A stretch of DNA of 64,000 nt from CBDDCA01 sp965218205 (GCA_965218205.1 OZ244590.1:2108001-2172000); one strand, 5' to 3'. Shown: positions 54,115-63,899, numbered from the stretch's first letter. The notes: a model not told the origin generated them from the sequence alone. Numbers and translations: made by a program.

Positions 54115-55027
54115 CACTAACATATTCAAAGTACTGAGTGAACCACGACGAAGACGTATACTATCTGTATTAGAAGGAAACGAATTTTCAGTACAAGAAC
54201 TGCAACGTATTCTCAATTTAGGACAATCAATTATATCTGCCCATCTGGCACAGCTCAAACATAACAATCTTGTACATACACGTCGAAACGGAAAATACAT
54301 TCTATATCGACTAAACTCAAAGGAAAGTTTCTATGCCAATATATTACAAGCCACGCTTTCTATTACAAAAAATGAAGAATGGTATCAACGAGATATACAA
54401 CAAGCACAAAAAATTTTACAAATTAAAAAGGAAGCCTCCCTATCTTTTTATGAAGGCTTAGAATCTCAAAACAAACGTTCTCCTGGACAAACCGATCATT
54501 CACTTGCTATTGCCTTTATGCGCAGTATACACAATAAACGTATTGTTGATATTGGATGCGGAAGTGGAAGACTTGCAAAAGAATTTTCTTTACGTAACAC
54601 AGTACTAGGAATAGACATAAACGATAAACAAATAAAAATGGCAAAAAAACTGTACAGTACAGAAATACACAATAAACATCTTAATTTCAAAACTGGATCA
54701 GCAGAAAAACTAGAGCTCCCAGACAACAGTCAGGATATCATTATTTTTTCTCATTCTTTGCATCATATCGAAAAACCAAGCATTGCTTTAAATGAATGTT
54801 ATAGAGTATTATCTAGTAAAGGACTTCTACTCATCTTAGATCTTCATAAACATAATGAAATATGGCTAAAAGATAGTCTAGGAGATATACACCTTGGATT
54901 TAACCGTGACACTATTGAACGATGGTTACATGAGGCATATTTTACCCATATTTCAATAGACATCGATGTAAGTGATGTTGAATATCCCGATTTTGAAACT
55001 TTAATCATATGTGCAGAAAAGGAGTAA
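54101..55027 (+). CDS. ArsR-type transcriptional regulator fused to a SAM-dependent methyltransferase domain
   Basis: A 308-residue fusion. Residues ~1-85 are an ArsR winged helix (FKVLSEPRRRRILSVLEG, LNLGQSIISAHLAQLKHNNLVHTRRNGKYILYRL). Residues ~140-300 are a class I methyltransferase: IVDIGCGSGRLAKEF with the SAM loop, DINDKQIKMAK, ELPDNSQDIIIFSHSLHHIEKP. This architecture resembles ArsR-type regulators of methionine metabolism that sense SAM-cycle compounds. The divergent hom and the downstream metE support a methionine-pathway role by inference. The start is ATG 54101 rather than 54092, because GGAG lies just before it and the -10 predicts transcription there. metE starts two bases after the stop. 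Confidence 0.85.
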   Translation: MSTVHTNIFKVLSEPRRRRILSVLEGNEFSVQELQRILNLGQSIISAHLAQLKHNNLVHTRRNGKYILYRLNSKESFYANILQATLSITKNEEWYQRDIQQAQKILQIKKEASLSFYEGLESQNKRSPGQTDHSLAIAFMRSIHNKRIVDIGCGSGRLAKEFSLRNTVLGIDINDKQIKMAKKLYSTEIHNKHLNFKTGSAEKLELPDNSQDIIIFSHSLHHIEKPSIALNECYRVLSSKGLLLILDLHKHNEIWLKDSLGDIHLGFNRDTIERWLHEAYFTHISIDIDVSDVEYPDFETLIICAEKE

Positions 55028-55028
55028 T

Positions 55029-57362
55029 ATGAGCAACAAACAAACTACTATCAAAGGAACAATACTTGGTTTTCCTCGTATGGGAAAACAAAGAGAATTA
55101 AAAAAAATACTCGAAGCCTATTGGAAAAATGAGATACACGCAGATGAAATGATAACACAAAGCACAGCTTTGCGAAAACAGCATTTACAGTTATTGGTAG
55201 ATTTGGGATTAGATGAAATACCAGTAAACGATTTCTCACTCTATGATCATGTACTTGACACTGCTATCGGTTTTGGAGTTATCCCTGAACGATATACTAC
55301 ACTCTCAAAAGATTTCTTACGCATGTATTTTGCAATGGCACGAGGAGAAAAAGGAGCTAATCATAATATTACTGCAATGGAAATGAGTAAATGGTTTGAC
55401 ACTAACTACCACTATATTATTCCAGAGTTTGAAAAAAATACTGTATTTCATGCAGACACAATAATAGAGAAACTACGACATACCATAGAAGAAGCAAAAT
55501 CAGTCATCGGAAATGCATCCACTACCATTCGTCCTGTATTACTTGGTCCTATAAGTTTCTTATTGTTAGGCAAAATGGTAGGAACAGACCATACTGTTCA
55601 AAAAAATGAAGTGCTTACATTACTCCCTTCTTTGTTAGAATCTTATGTAGCGGTATTACAATCACTTGAATCATTACAAGTACAAACAGTACAGCTAGAT
55701 GAACCATTTCTTGTGTTCAACATAGACAAAGAAGTACAAGATGCATATATACAAGCGTATACATATTTTCAACAATCTGGGGGTAAGACAAAAATATTTT
55801 TAGCAAGCTATTTTGATGATATTACCAGTAATATAGACCTTATATCACAGCTTCCAGTAGATACTGTGCATGTTGATCTTGTAAGAGGAAGCACTGACTC
55901 GTTACTCCCGCTAGCAAAAACACAAACATCACTGTCTCTCGGAATTATAGATGGCAGAAACATATGGAAAGCAGATATGAACACACTCTATGAGACTGTA
56001 TCTCAATTTCTTGCACAACAAGAATCTCAGCAATTACATAATTGCTATATCAGTTCTTCCTGCTCTTTACTACACAGCCCCTTTGATCTCTCTACCGAAA
56101 ATACACTTGATACGGAAATAAAGACATGGCTCTCCTTTGCTATACAAAAGGTGCAAGAAATTACTACTCTCAAAACTGCATTCACTACAAACAAAGAATC
56201 TGTCCTGTCTCAGTTTACCGACAATCAAAAAGCAATACAAAGTAGACAACAGAGTACTAAAGTACATAATGAAGCAGTCAAAAACCGCATAGCAACAATA
56301 TCAGACGCAATGATACATCGTAACAAAGCATACGCTCAAAGAAGTAGTATTCAAAAACAAGCATTACAGCTTCCACTGTTTCCTACTACCACTATCGGAA
56401 GCTATCCACAAACAAAAGAAATACGGAGTACTCGTGCTGCATACAAAAAAGGAAGCATTTCTTACCAAGAATATCAAACATTCATGAAAAATGAAATACA
56501 GAAAGTCGTTGCGTTTCAAGAAGAAGTAGGATTAGATGTACTCGTACATGGCGAACCAGAAAGAAATGATATGGTAGAGTATTTTGGTGAAAATTTTGAT
56601 GGATTTGTTTCTACCTCTTACGGATGGGTACAAAGCTATGGAAGTCGTTGTGTAAAACCTCCTATTATCTATGGGGATCTCACTCGAAAAAATGCTATTA
56701 CTGTTGACTGGATTAGTTATGCACAATCACTTACGAAAAAACCAATGAAAGGCATGCTAACAGGACCGGTAACTATACTACAATGGTCTTTCGTGCGTGA
56801 TGATCAACCACGTTATACCACTGCATATCAAATAGCCTTTCTCATTCGCGACGAAATAAAAGATTTAGAAGATGCAGATATTAAAGTAATACAAGTTGAT
56901 GAACCTGCACTTCGTGAAGGACTGCCTCTTCAGACAACCAAACACAAAGAATATCTTGATTGGGCAGTAAAAAGCTTTAGAGTAGCGACCTGCGGAGTAA
57001 AAGATGAAACACAAATACATACCCATATGTGCTATTCTGAGTTTAATGAAATTATTGACTCTATCGCTCAACTAGATGCGGATGTTATCTCTATAGAAGC
57101 ATCTCGTAGCAAAATGGAATTACTTGAAGCATTTAAGACATATCAATATCCAAACGAAATTGGTCCAGGAGTATACGATATACATTCTCCTCGTATTCCG
57201 TCAGTGCAAGAAATGGTAGATTTGCTACAACTTGCATTACAATGTATTCCTAAAGAACATATATGGGTAAATCCTGATTGCGGATTAAAAACACGCAACT
57301 GGGCCGAAGTAAAAGAAACGCTTGCAAACATGGTACAAGCAGCAAAACAATTTCGTTCTTAA
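55029..57362 (+). CDS. metE: Cobalamin-independent methionine synthase
   Basis: A 777-residue MetE, slightly longer than the E. coli enzyme (753). It transfers a methyl group from methyltetrahydrofolate to homocysteine without B12. The N-terminal half begins TILGFPRMGKQRELKK. The catalytic C-terminal half starts LFPTTTIGSYPQTKEIR near residue 455 and contains VLVHGEPERNDMVEYFG, PVTILQWSF, QVDEPALREGLPL, the zinc ligands in HTHMCYSE and WVNPDCGLKTRNW. An AAAGGAG site precedes ATG 55029. It is co-transcribed with the ArsR-methyltransferase regulator. Confidence 0.97.
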   Translation: MSNKQTTIKGTILGFPRMGKQRELKKILEAYWKNEIHADEMITQSTALRKQHLQLLVDLGLDEIPVNDFSLYDHVLDTAIGFGVIPERYTTLSKDFLRMYFAMARGEKGANHNITAMEMSKWFDTNYHYIIPEFEKNTVFHADTIIEKLRHTIEEAKSVIGNASTTIRPVLLGPISFLLLGKMVGTDHTVQKNEVLTLLPSLLESYVAVLQSLESLQVQTVQLDEPFLVFNIDKEVQDAYIQAYTYFQQSGGKTKIFLASYFDDITSNIDLISQLPVDTVHVDLVRGSTDSLLPLAKTQTSLSLGIIDGRNIWKADMNTLYETVSQFLAQQESQQLHNCYISSSCSLLHSPFDLSTENTLDTEIKTWLSFAIQKVQEITTLKTAFTTNKESVLSQFTDNQKAIQSRQQSTKVHNEAVKNRIATISDAMIHRNKAYAQRSSIQKQALQLPLFPTTTIGSYPQTKEIRSTRAAYKKGSISYQEYQTFMKNEIQKVVAFQEEVGLDVLVHGEPERNDMVEYFGENFDGFVSTSYGWVQSYGSRCVKPPIIYGDLTRKNAITVDWISYAQSLTKKPMKGMLTGPVTILQWSFVRDDQPRYTTAYQIAFLIRDEIKDLEDADIKVIQVDEPALREGLPLQTTKHKEYLDWAVKSFRVATCGVKDETQIHTHMCYSEFNEIIDSIAQLDADVISIEASRSKMELLEAFKTYQYPNEIGPGVYDIHSPRIPSVQEMVDLLQLALQCIPKEHIWVNPDCGLKTRNWAEVKETLANMVQAAKQFRS

Positions 57363-57390
57363 ACTTGCAATACAATAGTATCACTATGTA

Positions 57391-57420
57391 CAGCCTGTAG
57401 AGTAGCTATACTATACAGGC
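57391..57420. terminator. Bidirectional terminator after metE and adh
   Basis: AGCCTGTA (57391-57398) pairs with TACAGGCT (57413-57420), extended inside by AGTA/TACT after one mismatch, with a GCTA loop. It sits between convergent metE and dehydrogenase genes. Confidence 0.6.
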
Positions 57421-57439
57421 TTACTGTACTCACATACCA

Positions 57440-58525
57440 TTACTTAAATGTATCAAAAATAACCTTAATAGAATTTTGTGATGGATCCTGTGTTGTATCA
57501 AACGCTTTTTTCCAATCATCTAGTGCAAACTTATGGGTGACCACCCCTTTTGTTGGTAAGTCCCCCGAGCGTATCCATTCAATAACTGGCTCATAACAAA
57601 AAGGACTCAGGTGTACCCCATAGAGATTTAATTCTTTTCTATCACTGATAATACTCCAATCAACTGTTGTTGCATCCTTAAATACGCTAAACTCAACAAA
57701 AGTTCCCATTTTCCTTATAGCATGTAAGCCTTGTACAACACTATCTGGATGCCCTGTTGCTTCTATATAGACATCACAGCCGTATCCTCCTGTCATGTCT
57801 GTAATTGTTTTTACTACATCATCTTTTTTAGGGTTTAAGACAATATCTGCACCAAACTCTTTTGCCATTGCTAATCTATCATCACGCAAATCAATAACAA
57901 CAAATTTTTTAGGATTTTTAAGTTTTATACATCCTACCATCCCCAAACCAAGCGGACCAGCACCAGAAAGTACTACAACATCTTCATTTGTCATAAGCGA
58001 TCTATCAACACAGTGTTTAGAACACGCATACGGTTCTATTAAGATAGCATCCTCTATTGGAATATCATCTGGCACATGAAACACAATAGCTTCCTTTGTA
58101 AATTTCATATATTCTGCCATTCCACCATTTACATTATTTTGAAAGCCATATAAATCATGTTTCTGACACATCCAATGTCTCCCTGTTCGACAAAACATAC
58201 ATTCCCAACATGGCACTATTTGTTCAGAAATAACCCTATCCCCAATCTTAAAATCTCCTTTTACTCCTTCCCCTAACTCAACTATATGTCCGACAAACTC
58301 ATGTCCTGGAATGACAGGCTCTTTCATATACTTTGGCTGTCCTCCAGTACCCCAAAAGCTAGGAGCTCCTTTATATGCCTTAATATCCCCTGCACAAATA
58401 CCGCAAGCCTCTAGTTTAATCACTATTTCTTCTCTTCCTGCTCGTGGGACATCCACTACTTCTAAACGATAATCTTCTGGTGCATATGCAACCAGAGCTT
58501 TCATTTTTGATGGTAAATCACTCAT
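57440..58525 (-). CDS. Zinc-dependent medium-chain alcohol/polyol dehydrogenase
   Basis: A 361-residue MDR dehydrogenase. The catalytic zinc site is formed by GICAGDI (Cys near residue 40) and PGHEFVGHIVELGEGVKG (GHE near 75). The structural zinc site is CWECMFCRTGRHWMC near 110-124. The NAD(H) fold contains LSGAGPLGLGMVGCIK and VVIDLRDDRLAMAKEFGAD. The Asp after the second strand favours NAD over NADP. It resembles threonine, sorbitol and erythritol/threitol-type dehydrogenases. An AGGAGG site precedes ATG 58525. It ends the polyol-type ABC operon, so it probably oxidises the imported sugar alcohol. Confidence 0.88.
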   Translation of the reverse strand: MSDLPSKMKALVAYAPEDYRLEVVDVPRAGREEIVIKLEACGICAGDIKAYKGAPSFWGTGGQPKYMKEPVIPGHEFVGHIVELGEGVKGDFKIGDRVISEQIVPCWECMFCRTGRHWMCQKHDLYGFQNNVNGGMAEYMKFTKEAIVFHVPDDIPIEDAILIEPYACSKHCVDRSLMTNEDVVVLSGAGPLGLGMVGCIKLKNPKKFVVIDLRDDRLAMAKEFGADIVLNPKKDDVVKTITDMTGGYGCDVYIEATGHPDSVVQGLHAIRKMGTFVEFSVFKDATTVDWSIISDRKELNLYGVHLSPFCYEPVIEWIRSGDLPTKGVVTHKFALDDWKKAFDTTQDPSQNSIKVIFDTFK

Positions 58526-58536
58526 ACTACCTCCTA

Positions 58537-59598
58537 TTATTTTTTATTAAATATATGTACTTTACCGTCATTAAAAGTGATACATATTGTATCATTCGCT
58601 GTATACCGAACATTATCATAGAGTGAAATCATAAAATACATATCCTCTGTAAGATGTATACTTATGCGTTTTTCTTCCCCTAAATTTTCAAACACTGTTA
58701 TTTTTATAGGATCCCCTTGTTTTGATAGAGTAATATCATCAGGACGAATGCCAAACCTCACTGTTTGTCCTTGCTTTACTTGATCTTCACAGCTCTTTGG
58801 CACTTGTATTTTGTTTCCATAAAACGAAAAAAATTTCTTGCCTCCAATCTGTTCTATATCAGCATCTAAAATGTTCATCGGAGGATCACCAATAAACTCT
58901 GCTACAAACTCGTTTTCAGGACTATTAAAAATAGTAGCAGGACTATCAAACTGCTGTAAGACTCCAAGATTCATAATTACCATTTTGTCTGCTAAAGACA
59001 TTGCTTCTAACTGATCATGGGTTACTAAAATAGTAGTACACCCAATTTCTTTATGAAGTTTTCGTATTTCTTGACGTAATACCTGACGTAGCTTTCCATC
59101 AAGATGAGACATAGGCTCATCTAACAGTAATATTCGAGGACTTCTTATAATAGCTCTTGCTATGTTCACTCTTTGTTTTTGTCCACCACTGAGTTCTCGT
59201 GGCAATTTGTATAAAATATCAGTAACATGAAGCAATTCAGCAATGGTATGGACTTGTTTTTTTACTTCACTTTCAGGCATTTTTTTTGCTCGTAAATTAA
59301 ATGCCATATTATCAAATACATTCAAAGGAGGGTACAGAGCATAATCTTCAAAGGCTAAACCAATCCCTCTATCCTTTGGAGCTAAATCATTGATGATAGT
59401 GCCATTAATATGTATTTCTCCTCTTGTAATAGTCTCTAAGCCTGCAATCATACGTAATGTAGTTGTTTTTCCACATCCAGAAGGCCCTAATATTGCTACA
59501 AAATCTCCACTTTCACAACAAAAACTAAGATCATTCACTGCGTACTCCGATGAGACATCATATTGTTTGTATAAATTGTGAATGAATAACTGTGCCAA
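58537..59598 (-). CDS. ABC transporter ATP-binding protein (MalK/UgpC type)
   Basis: A 353-residue CUT1-type ATPase. The Walker A is GPSGCGKTTTLRMIAG, the signature LSGGQKQRVNIARAI and Walker B ILLLDEPMSHLDGKLR. A C-terminal TOBE/OB domain (VRFGIRPDDITL) is present, as in MalK and UgpC, and may bind regulators. The start is a TTG at 59598 that directly follows, in the same frame, the TAG stop of the preceding ATPase gene. A GGGGG run just upstream may serve as ribosome site. It probably forms a heterodimer with that neighbour, as in glycerol-type importers with two ATPases. Confidence 0.9.
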   Translation of the reverse strand: MAQLFIHNLYKQYDVSSEYAVNDLSFCCESGDFVAILGPSGCGKTTTLRMIAGLETITRGEIHINGTIINDLAPKDRGIGLAFEDYALYPPLNVFDNMAFNLRAKKMPESEVKKQVHTIAELLHVTDILYKLPRELSGGQKQRVNIARAIIRSPRILLLDEPMSHLDGKLRQVLRQEIRKLHKEIGCTTILVTHDQLEAMSLADKMVIMNLGVLQQFDSPATIFNSPENEFVAEFIGDPPMNILDADIEQIGGKKFFSFYGNKIQVPKSCEDQVKQGQTVRFGIRPDDITLSKQGDPIKITVFENLGEEKRISIHLTEDMYFMISLYDNVRYTANDTICITFNDGKVHIFNKK

Positions 59599-60705
59599 CT
59601 ACATACCCCCAGTTCTTGTGATAAAGCGTTCATCTTTACTGTCAAAAAATAACAAGGCTTGTGTATCAATGCTACAATATACTACATCATCAACATGTAA
59701 CACAACATTTCCTGGAACAAGCGTATCAAAATATATTCCTAAACACTTAACCTTTACTACATATCTATTTCCTATTGAATAAAAATTTTCAATAGTACCT
59801 TTATGAAACCCTTTTTTTTGTTCAAATGATACTTTTATATCTATACCACGTATCCCCACAATAACAGTATCACTAGAACATTGCTTTGAAAGTTCCTTGT
59901 ACACTCCCTCATCAATATCCCATACAATACTAGAATCTATAGGCACAATCTTGTTGCCACTCAATGTACAAGTATAGACATTTATCTCTGGTTCTCCTAC
60001 TAGCTTTGCAACAAAAAGATTTACTGGTCTATAATATATATCGTCAGGGCTTGCTACTTGTACTATCTTTCCCTCGTTAATGACTACAATTTTATCAGCT
60101 AAACTCAGAGCTTCAAGATAATCGTGAGTAACATATATTGTTGTTGTATCTAATTGCTGTTGAATAGCTTTCAATTCTGTTCTCATAGCATTCTTTAGCT
60201 TTGCGTCAAGGTGTGCAAGTGGTTCATCCATTAAAAATACATTAGGCGTTCGCACTAAGGCTCTTCCTAATGCTACACGTTGTCGTTGCCCATTACTTAA
60301 TTGCGAAGGGTATCTATGAAGAAGGTGATTGATATTCATTTTTTTTGTAATGCTATCAATTACCTCTTTTATTTTTTTCTCATCTGTTTTGTATTCAGGA
60401 CTCCGCAACGGAAACGCTATATTATCATACACGGTAAAATGAGGGTACAAAGCGTAGTTTTCAAATACCATCGCTACATTTCTTTTATCGGGAACAACAG
60501 TATCCATAGGAACATCATCAAACAATATACTTCCTTCCTCATATGATTGGATTCCAGAAATTACTGACAACAATGTAGTTTTTCCTGCTCCTGCAGGACC
60601 AAAGAGTACAACAAACTCCCTCTCCTTTACCTCAAATGAAACACGAGATAGTGCTTCTACATGCTCATATTTTTTTGTAACAGTGTCTATTGTTATTTTT
60701 GCCAT
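59599..60705 (-). CDS. ABC transporter ATP-binding protein, second paralogue (MalK type)
   Basis: A 368-residue paralogue of the next gene. Walker A is GPAGAGKTTLLSVISG, the signature is LSNGQRQRVALGRAL (Asn in place of the usual Gly) and Walker B is NVFLMDEPLAHLDAKLK. The C-terminal regulatory domain is present and longer. The final codons read GGM before TAG, then the next ATPase continues in frame, so read-through would make one tandem protein. ATG 60705 is one base after the permease stop. Confidence 0.9.
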   Translation of the reverse strand: MAKITIDTVTKKYEHVEALSRVSFEVKEREFVVLFGPAGAGKTTLLSVISGIQSYEEGSILFDDVPMDTVVPDKRNVAMVFENYALYPHFTVYDNIAFPLRSPEYKTDEKKIKEVIDSITKKMNINHLLHRYPSQLSNGQRQRVALGRALVRTPNVFLMDEPLAHLDAKLKNAMRTELKAIQQQLDTTTIYVTHDYLEALSLADKIVVINEGKIVQVASPDDIYYRPVNLFVAKLVGEPEINVYTCTLSGNKIVPIDSSIVWDIDEGVYKELSKQCSSDTVIVGIRGIDIKVSFEQKKGFHKGTIENFYSIGNRYVVKVKCLGIYFDTLVPGNVVLHVDDVVYCSIDTQALLFFDSKDERFITRTGGM

Positions 60706-60706
60706 A

Positions 60707-61549
60707 CTATCCTTTCACTGCACCAAAACTCAACCCTCTTACAAGATGCTTTTGTATCATAATTGCAAGTATAACTTCTGGTAACACTGCTATAAGAGAT
60801 GCAGCTGCCATCTGCCCATAATGTACCGTATCAGATGCAAGATACTTTATTGATGATACAGTAATAGTCTCTACCGAATATCCACTTAAAAGAAGTCCAA
60901 AAGTAAAACTATTCCACGCAAAAATAAACGCAAGCAAACACGATGCTACTAAGCCCGGACGTATAAGAGGCAGTAATATCTTAAAAAAGATATGGTATCT
61001 CTTATACCCATCAATACGTGCAGCATGTTCTATATCTACCGAAATATCTTCAAAATATCCTCTGAGTACCCATATCAACAGCGGAAGCGTAATAAGCTGA
61101 TACACCCATATAAGTCCAAAATAGGTATCGTACAGCCCTATTTTTTGATAAATAAGAAACAATGGTAATATGACCAATATTTCTGGAGCAAACCTAAACG
61201 ATAGTATAGTAAAAGCAAAATTCTCTTTTCCCTTAAATGTATATCTTGCTAAGGCATATGCTGCTGGAGTACCTACTACTACAGAAAATAACACTGCTCC
61301 TACACTGACTATCATATTATCAAGAAACGCACTAATATAATCTGTTCCTATCAATACTTTAGAATAATTTTCTAAGGTAGGCTTGAATATAAATGTTGTT
61401 CGATAAATATCAACATCACTCTTAAAAGAAATAAGGAGCATCCATACTATAGGAAACAAGGAAAAAATAACCCATACCCCAAGCAACGATAACAAAAGTA
61501 TATTCACTAATTTTGTTTTCACAGTATGCCTTAGCATTTTTTTCATCAT
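60707..61549 (-). CDS. ABC transporter permease (MalG type)
   Basis: A 280-residue permease with six helices. The EAA loop (DIEHAARIDGYKRYHIFFKILLPLI near residues 170-195) contacts the ATPases. Cytoplasmic and membrane segments are of standard length. Its start lies four bases after the upstream permease stop. With the next permease it forms the channel of the importer. Confidence 0.92.
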   Translation of the reverse strand: MMKKMLRHTVKTKLVNILLLSLLGVWVIFSLFPIVWMLLISFKSDVDIYRTTFIFKPTLENYSKVLIGTDYISAFLDNMIVSVGAVLFSVVVGTPAAYALARYTFKGKENFAFTILSFRFAPEILVILPLFLIYQKIGLYDTYFGLIWVYQLITLPLLIWVLRGYFEDISVDIEHAARIDGYKRYHIFFKILLPLIRPGLVASCLLAFIFAWNSFTFGLLLSGYSVETITVSSIKYLASDTVHYGQMAAASLIAVLPEVILAIMIQKHLVRGLSFGAVKG

Positions 61550-61553
61550 ATTG

Positions 61554-62438
61554 TTACCCGTTCACCCTTTTTAAGGACACAAGCATTCTTCTTACGAGGA
61601 TACTACTGATAAAATATATAATTGCCCATAACACTAACAAATAAGGAATTGCACTAGCAAGTCGTGAAAAAGCAAAGCCTATGGTATATCCTCGAAGAGA
61701 CAAGGTCATTGTAGCATCTCCAGGACCTCCTTTTGTAAGAGCAAAAATTATTGCAAATTCCTGAAACGCTGCCATTAACCTAAATATTATTGCTATATAT
61801 AAAAACGGTTTTAGTAAAGGAAGCAATAATTTTCTAAACACAAACAGTGGGCTTCCTCCGTCTATTTGAGCTGACTCAAATGGAGATTTTGGAAGCGTGT
61901 TAAGCCCTGCCAACACAAGCAACATGACAAAAGGAGTATACACCCAGACATCAATAAGTGCTACTGTAAGAAGTGCTGTTTTAGGATCTGCTGCCCAAGG
62001 AAAATTATAGATATTGAATACATTGAGAAATTTTTCAATAATACCCACCGAAGTATTCAACATAAGCTGCCATACTAATGTTGCAATAACAGGGGCAACC
62101 ATAAGAGGTATGATTAAAGCAACCTTTAAGATGTTAATCCATACCCCCGAAAACCGATATAAAAGCAATGCAATACAAAGCCCTAACACAAGTTCTAGTG
62201 CAGTAGTCAAAAAAGCATACGATACAGTAGTGCCAAGCGATCGCCAAAATGCCGAATCGCTTAGCATAGCCATCCAGTTTTTTCCTCCTATAAATTTCAT
62301 TACAGGAGCTCTAAAAGAATAGCTAGTAAAAGAAAGAACAATAGAATAAATAAACGGAATTATGATACCAACAGTCGTAATAAGTGCGGGTAAAAATACG
62401 ACATACGGTTCCCAATTTCTCTTGCTACTCACGTTCAT
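61554..62438 (-). CDS. ABC transporter permease (MalF type)
   Basis: A 294-residue permease. It has six helices, an EAA loop (PFESAQIDGGSPLFVFRKLLLPLLK near residue 190-215) and the MalF-type signature IFALTKGGPGDATMTLSLRGY near the C-terminus. It starts 51 bases after the binding-protein stop. The order of binding protein, MalF, MalG, ATPase, ATPase is that of the glycerol/polyol group of importers. Confidence 0.92.
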   Translation of the reverse strand: MNVSSKRNWEPYVVFLPALITTVGIIIPFIYSIVLSFTSYSFRAPVMKFIGGKNWMAMLSDSAFWRSLGTTVSYAFLTTALELVLGLCIALLLYRFSGVWINILKVALIIPLMVAPVIATLVWQLMLNTSVGIIEKFLNVFNIYNFPWAADPKTALLTVALIDVWVYTPFVMLLVLAGLNTLPKSPFESAQIDGGSPLFVFRKLLLPLLKPFLYIAIIFRLMAAFQEFAIIFALTKGGPGDATMTLSLRGYTIGFAFSRLASAIPYLLVLWAIIYFISSILVRRMLVSLKRVNG

Positions 62439-62489
62439 ATGCTATAGTTCCTCTTATATATATAACTAACATGCTTACTTACAATATAG

Positions 62490-63899
62490 CTATTCTATAT
62501 TCGCAAGTACCGTATCCATTTTGACCTTTAAGGCATTCATACCATCCTCAACTGTTGCATATCGTCCCGATACAATATCTTGAATTGTTGCTGCCCATTC
62601 GGTAGTAAGTTCAAAAAAATGTGGTTGAGGAGTAAAGAGAATGGATGTTCCTTCTATCGTTTTTGCAAATGTTTCAAGGTAGCCTTCTGCTTGCCCTACT
62701 ATTTCTTGAAAGTCAGGATGATTAAATACAGAACTGCGTGGTGGATCAACCGCTTTATCCTTTGTTACTGACCATAGTTGATACTCTTTATTTGTGAAAT
62801 ACTGTAAAAACAACCATGCTGCTCCTTTATTTTTTGAAGATGAATTCATTGCCATAGACCATACCCATAAATTAGACTTTCTATCACTATCTACTTTTCC
62901 TTCTGGAAGAGGAGCAGGCACCCATGCTATATTTCCAGATTCTTGAGATGCTCCAGCAAAATTTTGAAAATACAATGTATTATCTGCTGCAAAGCCCATA
63001 GCTGCTTTTTTTGCTCCAACATCGGTACTTACTTGATACCATGTGTATGTAGACCATGTGGGAGCTCCACCTTTTTTAATCAATTCTACCCAATCTTTTG
63101 TCATTTGAATAGCTTCGGGCGAGTTGACTGCTGAAACCAATTTTCCATTTTGCTTAACAATATCTTTTGCACCATAGTTTGCATAGGTAGTAATATATTC
63201 TGGATGGATAGTAGCCCAGTTTCGTGTTCCTCGAAGAGCAACACCATAGGTGCCTGGACCATCAAATGCATTTAGCTTTTCTGATACATCAATTAACTCA
63301 CGTATCGTTGTAGGAGGACTAAGCCCTTTTTCTCTCAATACATCTTTATTATATCCAAGTGAGTACAGTTCAAATCCCATAGGAAGTGCCCAAAGCTCTC
63401 CTGTACCTACTGCATCACCAGGAACTAAATTCCAACGCAAGGATCCCAGCACTCCTTCAAAAAAATCATCAGCATCATAATCGCTTGCAGTAAGACTAGT
63501 ATGTTTTATATATTCATCAAGTGGTTCTACATATCCCGCTGTTGCATAATCCCATATCTGGTACGCACCAGTCATAAAAATATCAGGAACCCCCGAACGA
63601 CTAGTGAGAGTAGTACTCACTTTATCAAAATAGTTTTCTTCTGGAGTATCACTAAATTCTAGCGTAATGCCCGTAGCCTCTTCAAACTCTTTTACTTTCT
63701 TAGAAATAGCATCGGCATACGGATGCTTATTAAATAAAATAGTGAGCTTGGTCCCTTCATACCGTCTCCAATCAAAAGCCCCTGTCGCTTCTAGTGGATT
63801 ACCACTTTCTTTACTTGCCTTTTTAGAACAAGAAATAGCAAATAAAGAAACTACCATAATTATTAAAAACAAGATTGTTTTTAAGCCTATCTTTTTCAT
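62490..63899 (-). CDS. ABC polyol/sugar-binding lipoprotein
   Basis: A 469-residue solute-binding protein. The signal MKKIGLKTILFLIIMVVSLF ends in lipobox ISC near residue 24. The fold is shown by KVKEFEEATGITLEFSDTP, RSGVPDIFMTGAYQIWDYA, LPMGFELYSLGYNKDVL and NLWVWSMAMNSSSKNKGAAWLFLQYFTNK. Its length (about 450 mature residues) resembles polyol and glycerol-binding proteins rather than maltose-type ones. A GGGGG ribosome site precedes ATG 63899. It is the first gene of the six-gene operon. The ligand is probably a sugar alcohol, inferred from the linked dehydrogenase. Confidence 0.9.
   Translation of the reverse strand: MKKIGLKTILFLIIMVVSLFAISCSKKASKESGNPLEATGAFDWRRYEGTKLTILFNKHPYADAISKKVKEFEEATGITLEFSDTPEENYFDKVSTTLTSRSGVPDIFMTGAYQIWDYATAGYVEPLDEYIKHTSLTASDYDADDFFEGVLGSLRWNLVPGDAVGTGELWALPMGFELYSLGYNKDVLREKGLSPPTTIRELIDVSEKLNAFDGPGTYGVALRGTRNWATIHPEYITTYANYGAKDIVKQNGKLVSAVNSPEAIQMTKDWVELIKKGGAPTWSTYTWYQVSTDVGAKKAAMGFAADNTLYFQNFAGASQESGNIAWVPAPLPEGKVDSDRKSNLWVWSMAMNSSSKNKGAAWLFLQYFTNKEYQLWSVTKDKAVDPPRSSVFNHPDFQEIVGQAEGYLETFAKTIEGTSILFTPQPHFFELTTEWAATIQDIVSGRYATVEDGMNALKVKMDTVLANIE

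Noticed and set aside
55011..55028. Upstream start for metE overlapping the regulator
   Set aside because: AAAGGAG is placed for ATG 55029, which also matches the normal MetE N-terminus.
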